The notes below the pieces were generated by a model. It had not been told where the DNA came from. It ran no database searches and saw only the letters and a list, made by a program, of their open reading frames with translations. Below, one piece after another: positions 39,001-42,406 of a stretch of DNA of 42,406 nucleotides; the stretch's first letter is position 1, and the number at the start of each line of letters is the position of its first letter. Source of the stretch: Acanthaster planci (Eukaryota > Echinodermata > Asteroidea > Valvatida > Acanthasteridae); NCBI RefSeq assembly GCF_001949145.1, contig NW_019091623.1, forward strand, positions 17,244 to 59,649. The letters run 5' to 3'. A program made the position numbers and the translations under genes.

Positions 39001-42000
39001 GGATGTTGTTATTGTTATTTATTCGACCTCAACACAAAACAACAAAATATATAACAAACAAGTGCAGTACAAAAGAACTAAAAGGTTACAAATAACAATT
39101 AGGGGCCTACGTCAAAAAACAAAACGAAAACAAGAGAGTGAAAAATCAAGCAGGGGACACCATATACATGTACAGCGTAACACTCTTATAACAAGGCCCT
39201 TTGGACTTTACAAATTACCTTGTTATAACAGTTACCTTGTATTATCAGTCATGGAAAACAAAGAAAAACAAAGATTCGGGACCTAAAACTATCCTTGTTA
39301 TAAACGTGACTTTGTATTAAACAGCGCTCTTCTTAACAGAGGGGTGACTAGGCAAACATAGACTACCAAGTAGATGTATACAAGGGAGATGCATTTGGGT
39401 GTGTCAGGGAGCATGCGAACATGAGACGTCAATCATAAGAGGGAACACACACATAACGAGAAAATACCCGCAAGTGGGAAAATGACATCAAACCCAGACA
39501 TGTGCTCAAGAGATTGTACAAATGTGATTACTTTTGTGCCTTCTTGTCTTGATTTCATGCCAGCATGCGTAAACTGTGTGCGGTGGTCCAACAATGGGTA
39601 TTACTTGGCCTCCGGTGCTGACGATCGGCTCGTCATGGTGTGGCAGATGATAAGGTAAAATAAGCCCTGGTACTTTGCACTAAGGTTTACCAGCTTCCTT
39701 TTTTGATTAACTGTAGAAAAAAAATGTCTATAAAAATGAATTTAATTAATTTTCCCTTTCGTCAAAACAAATATATTTCCTAAGTGTGACATAGCAGCTG
39801 TCCGTATTTTTATGAGAGCATTATTTAAGCTGTGAATGTGGTTGATCTTGAACATTGTGGTAACTTTGACCCATAACCTTTGACCTTGTTTTTTTTTCTT
39901 TTTTTTTCTTGCAGCTATGGGGGCGCATCGCGGGCATTTGGGTCGGGAAAGAGCAACATCGAACAGTGGAAGTGCGCTCACACTTTGAGGTCACACACAG
40001 GAGGTTTGCAACATTTTGTGCACCCTTGAGTTGCACCCAAGAGATTGCTTGGCAACATTTTAAACCTCAGCTCTCGATGAATTTAAATATGTTCTGCATA
40101 GCTGAAAGGAGAAGCCTTCTGAGTAGAACAAAATGCAAGTTACAACAAATAAATTGAGAGGTTTGATCACTTTTTATCCTACTCAGATGTTCTCGATCTT
40201 GCCTGGTCCCCTCACGATGCTTGGCTGGCGTCCTGCAGCATCGACAACACCATTGTCATATGGAATGCGCTCAAGTTTCCAGGTGAACAGAACAGAATGG
40301 AATTTGAACCAAAATAACCACAACTTAGTTCTTCAAAGCTGGCATTGAAGAAATAGAATTGACTTAACTGATGTGGGGTATGGTCTCATGCAATTTTGAA
40401 TACCACAAAAGTTCTGCCATGTGCCATCCAGTCCGTGTGAACCGTGCTATTTTGATTTATATTTGTCCGTACTCGTTTCTGAGAAAAAAATTTTTTTTTT
40501 GATTATTATTTTTACCACATCATGTATATACATGTATTGATGTATTTAAAACAAACTGTGGATGGAGATCCATCCCCCAAAAAGCGGAGCTTGTCGAGTA
40601 CAGATTTCCTGACATAAATTAAGTAGCGTAGAATATTAAGTCCTCACCAGTGTGAGTGTTTCATTCCAAAATGAGATACAGTGGAAGGCCGCTATAACGA
40701 ACATGACGGAGTGCATGCTAAATGTTCGGTATAGGGGTTGTTCAGTATAGCGAAATTAACTGCTGAACATTGTGTTGCCATGTTGAATAGCGCCCTCTCT
40801 TGTCTAACTGAAGTGCACCATCTTGTGATATTATGATTCACTGTTTTCGTGATATTTTGCTGTTGCATTCACATTTGAGGTTTCTTGAAATGTATCCGTT
40901 AATTATTTTTTGTTCTTTATTAAATCTTGAGTTACAAAATTGATATTAAGTGTATCCTAAAAGTCGTGAAGCTACCGCTCAGGATCGATCTCTGATGCAT
41001 GCTGTGGTGAATCTCGGTTGATTTGCAACAGCATAAGGTTCGGTAGGTTTTGTGCACAAAATATTGGGAGCCAAGGACGATGTTCAGTACAGCCGAATGT
41101 TCGGTATAGCGGTGTTCGGTATAGCGACATTCTATTGTAAACTCTATTGAGCAATGTTTCCACAGTTATTGGATATTTAAGAACAAAAAAGAGTGTAAGG
41201 GGCCTTCCTGAATGTTATTTTTCACTGTTCAGACTCACTGAGCTGTGTTTTTACAAAGCAGAACTCTTAAGAAACTGGCAGTAGCCAACAACAAGATGGT
41301 GTATTTCAGATACGGACTAAAAGTGCATTTATCTCGTTTTGAAATGAAACTGTTCAGTTCTTGAAGAGCAGCACCCTTGTTGTCTAAGAATGCGTATTGT
41401 GCATTCACAGTTGAAAAAGTTTGCCAGAATGGTATCCAACGTCTGTTTTTGATCTCCAATTTCAGAGGTCATATCAGTACTCAGCGGGCACTCAGGATTG
41501 GTCAAAGGTGTCACATGGGACCCTGTCGGAAAGTACATAGCGTCGCAGGTACATGCATATCACATGTCATTCTCAGTAACCTTTGAACTATGACCTTTCA
41601 ATTTTAGCATTTTAAGTGGTATGAAATGTGTCCATTCTATCTTTTCTGTTGAGAGAAATGTTTGCCACTTTTAATATTTTATCAAACAGTTCAATACAGG
41701 CTATTCACAGTGCAATGCACCACCCAGAAGTTGTCATGGAGAGGCCTTTTCGTAGCACATTATGGGATAAATATTCTCAATAGTCTTGACAAAGTCCCAT
41801 TTATTAACTGGGCTTTGTGCGGAAACTGCAATTTTTCCGATTGTTTATCTCGGTTGAACATTCACTATTGCTAATTATGAATCGGCGTCAGGTGGTACCA
41901 ATGATGGTTTTGTGTGGTGCAGGGAACGACTCAATTAAATATCCCAAAGTTAGGTACCAAAGTGCACTCAGTCGTGGCAGCGTGTTGACCCTAACCTTGA

Positions 42001-42406
42001 AAAGTGGCCCGTCTGCGGCAGACTTTTGGTGTAGCACTGTATTATGAATCACCCATATTGTATGTATCTTTTTTGTCCAGTTCCATCTCACGAACCAGAC
42101 TTGCGGCGTGTTTTGATTGAGTTTTGTTTCTTGTACATGTTTACATTTTATGATGAACAGTTTTTTCTGGTAACGCCAGCCACACGAATCGAGAGATCAG
42201 TAGATGTGAAACTTTTGCTTTTTTTAGTCTGACGATAAGAGTCTTCGGATTTGGAGAACAATGGACTGGAAAGAAGAGACTTCGATCTTTAAGCCGTTTG
42301 AAGAGGTATGGGTATTGGTCATATTTTGCCCTGCCATGAGCTGGTCAACAATCCCAATGGTTAGCAGTGTTGTAGTCGAGTACTTTCCGAGTGCCAACGT
42401 TCTCCA
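32964..42406 (+). CDS. HIRA: HIRA histone chaperone, N-terminal part (8 exons), cut by window end
   Basis: The 5' portion of HIRA, the WD40 subunit of the HIRA-UBN-CABIN1 chaperone that deposits H3.3-H4 independently of replication. Exons: 32964-33000, 37929-37991, 38362-38472, 39564-39654, 39915-40003, 40187-40282, 41466-41548, 42228-42305. Junctions are GT-AG with consistent phases and sum to 648 nt, 216 residues; human HIRA is about 1,017. The start MKLLKPTWVNHDG is nearly identical to vertebrate HIRA. WD40 blades are visible as IDIHPDGSRFATGGQ...VIIWNM, CVNCVRWSNNGYYLASGADD...VMVW, VLDLAWSPHDAWLASCSIDN...VIWN and GHSGLVKGVTWDPVGKYIAS...LRIWR. The gene continues past 42406, so the B-domain and C-terminus are not seen. 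Confidence 0.96.
33430..33612. mobile_element. Foldback element in HIRA intron 1
   Basis: AATACTGCATGAGTGATTTT plus GCACAAT pairs with ATTGTGCAAAATCACCCATG plus CAGTATT. Inner GGAAGGAAAAAGAGGCA pairs with TGTTCCTTTTTCCTTCC, and outer GATAGTGTATGTAAG with CTTACACTATATA. Complementary open frames on both strands simply reflect the palindrome. Confidence 0.65.
33953..34177. mobile_element. TTTAACCCTAACC-ended element (HIRA intron 1)
   Basis: The left end CTTTAACCCTAACC and CCCTAACCTTCCCC match the inverse of the right end GGGGAAGGTTAGGGTTAAAG. About 225 bases, non-coding. A further inverted pair AATTGAACAC/TTTAATTCTGTGTGG lies near the right end. Confidence 0.65.
34860..35222. mobile_element. 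AATAAGCC foldback element, copy 2 (HIRA intron 1)
   Basis: Same ends and internal order as copy 1 (CAATTTGAATTCCCCAGACT, TGCTATACCTCGTGATTCGG, AGCAAAGCTTGCCCCGAATC, GAGAATTCAAGTTGTTATGT), ending AACTCACAAAAGGCTTAT. Confidence 0.8.
35300..36935 (+). mobile_element. Internally deleted non-LTR retrotransposon (L2/CR1-like) in HIRA intron 1
   Basis: A 5' segment with ANEILGFRGRRSGR-type leader leads into endonuclease N-terminal sequence (NKLADFVAYAINSKADLFAV, TERW). This is joined in one frame (35580-36512) to the C-terminal end of reverse transcriptase (CHLDYCKCNSLLYGL, LQRVQNAAARLLTNTPK, and the AAPKLWNALPWHIR tail). The endonuclease active-site remainder and the RT core with the catalytic aspartates are missing. 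A TAA (35829-35831) lies just after the junction. The 3' end is an ATT-rich tail (36905-36935), usual for these clades. It cannot move by itself. Confidence 0.85.
37037..37409. mobile_element. AATAAGCC foldback element, copy 3 (HIRA intron 1)
   Basis: AATAAGCCATTTGTGAGTTA on the left, AACTTGCAAATGGCTTATT on the right; same inner sequence as copies 1 and 2. This right end preserves the terminus better than the others. Confidence 0.8.
37929..37991 (+). CDS. HIRA: HIRA exon 2
   Basis: DKPIFGIDIHPDGSRFATGG then Q; first WD40 blade. Acceptor TTTTTCAG, donor CAGG|GTAAGA, phase 1. Confidence 0.96.
38362..38472 (+). CDS. HIRA: HIRA exon 3
   Basis: GEDSGRVIIWNMAPVRKEED then EKNENVPKILCEMDNHL. The acidic/lysine loop matches vertebrate HIRA (K-D-E-N-I-P-K-M-L-C-Q-M-D-N-H-L). 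Donor CTTG|GTAGGT, phase 1. Confidence 0.96.
39177..39331. mobile_element. GAGCGCTGTTATA repeat, copy 2 (inverted; HIRA intron 3)
   Basis: Inverse of the repeat at 30513-30630: CTTGTTATAA boxes, GATTCGGGACCT, and ACAGCGCTCTT at the right. Several TTGTTATAA boxes alternate with ACCTTGTATTA. Confidence 0.45.
39564..39654 (+). CDS. HIRA: HIRA exon 4
   Basis: ACVNCVRWSNNGYYLASGAD then DRLVMVWQMI; second blade. Acceptor ATGCCAG, donor ATAAG|GTAAAA, phase 2. Confidence 0.95.
39915..40003 (+). CDS. HIRA: HIRA exon 5
   Basis: SYGGASRAFGSGKSNIEQWK then CAHTLRSHTG; matches the F-G-S-S-G-K-x-x-N-V-E-Q-W loop. Acceptor CTTGCAG after a T-rich tract, donor GGAG|GTTTGC, phase 1. Confidence 0.95.
40187..40282 (+). 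CDS. HIRA: HIRA exon 6
   Basis: DVLDLAWSPHDAWLASCSID then NTIVIWNALKFP; third blade, nearly identical to vertebrates. Acceptor TACTCAG, donor CCAG|GTGAAC, phase 1. Confidence 0.96.
40679..41137. mobile_element. pogo/Tigger-like non-autonomous element (HIRA intron 6)
   Basis: Begins CAGTGGAAGGCCGCTATAAC and ends with its inverse (inverse end CAATAGAATGTCGCTATACC), flanked by TA on both sides (40677-40678, 41138-41139). The CAGT...CGCTATAACGAAC ends and TA duplication fit pogo-type Tc1/mariner elements. Extra TTCGGTATAG boxes lie near both ends. No transposase frame in 459 bases. Confidence 0.75.
41466..41548 (+). CDS. HIRA: HIRA exon 7
   Basis: EVISVLSGHSGLVKGVTWDP then VGKYIASQ; fourth blade. 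Acceptor ATTTCAG, donor CAG|GTACAT, phase 0. Confidence 0.96.
41694..42062. mobile_element. TACAATATGGG-ended element, copy 2 (HIRA intron 7)
   Basis: The left end TACAGGCTATTCACAGTGCA pairs with the right end GCACTGTATTATGAATCACC plus CATATTGTA. Related by its right terminus to the element at 24399-24574. Non-coding; the middle has no second hairpin. Confidence 0.6.
42228..42305 (+). CDS. HIRA: HIRA exon 8
   Basis: SDDKSLRIWRTMDWKEETSI then FKPFEE; end of the fourth blade and linker. Acceptor TTTTTAG, donor GAG|GTATGG, phase 0. Last coding exon seen; the remaining 100 bases are intron. Confidence 0.95.

Noticed and set aside
39742-40036. Lys-rich minus-strand frames over HIRA exon 5
   Set aside because: The lysine run is the inverse of the T-rich acceptor tract; the rest is antisense of the exon.

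Overview
The window is nuclear DNA of an intron-rich animal. Genes have short coding exons (37-311 nt), GT-AG introns from a few hundred bases to about 5 kb, and AT-rich introns full of small inverted-repeat transposons. There is no bacterial-style gene packing; nearly all long open frames that do not match an exon are chance or transposon frames. The gene content (single GIT, a ZMAT5-type minor-spliceosome protein, HIRA) and vertebrate-like exon structure suggest a marine invertebrate, perhaps a deuterostome or lophotrochozoan. I cannot place it more precisely. One ambiguous base (N, 6028) points to a draft assembly.

Layout. (1) 1-5,500: accessory-looking DNA. It has a ~180-bp unit in triplicate carrying a 67-69 nt exon-like core on the minus strand, a further minus exon-like block at 1261-1377, an imperfect tandem repeat, two inverted copies of a C2H2 zinc-finger-like exon, and a small ORF ending in a splice donor. 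(2) 5,613-28,369, plus strand: a complete GIT (GIT1/GIT2-type ArfGAP) gene. Eighteen exons were placed base by base with consistent phases, giving 765 aa (780 aa if a possible 45-nt exon is used). (3) 28,370-31,355: convergent intergenic DNA. (4) 32,737-31,356, minus strand: a complete four-exon ZMAT5 (U11/U12 snRNP 20K) gene, 190 aa. (5) 32,738-32,963: a 226-bp head-to-head promoter region with a 58-bp near-perfect palindrome and a YY1-type site. (6) 32,964 to the end, plus strand: the first eight exons (216 residues, WD40 repeats) of HIRA, cut off by the window edge.

The three genes act in different processes: Arf/Rac-PAK scaffold signalling, minor (U12-type) intron splicing, and replication-independent H3.3 deposition. 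The only arrangement suggesting shared control is the ZMAT5-HIRA divergent promoter.

Mobile elements explain much of the rest. There are three copies of a ~360-bp foldback element (AATAAGCC ends), three copies of a ~240-bp element with GGGTCATTC ends, a hAT-like element with an 8-bp target duplication, a pogo-like element with a TA duplication, two copies of a TACAATATGGG-ended element, TTTAACCCTAACC-ended elements, several single foldbacks, and an internally deleted non-LTR retrotransposon whose endonuclease part is fused in frame to the C-terminal reverse-transcriptase part. I found no CRISPR, rRNA or tRNA gene and no clear new biological system. The most unusual items are the promoter palindrome, the decayed exon triplication, the membrane-like read-through after GIT exon 12, and a 98-nt cryptic exon with the same length and phases as GIT exon 8.
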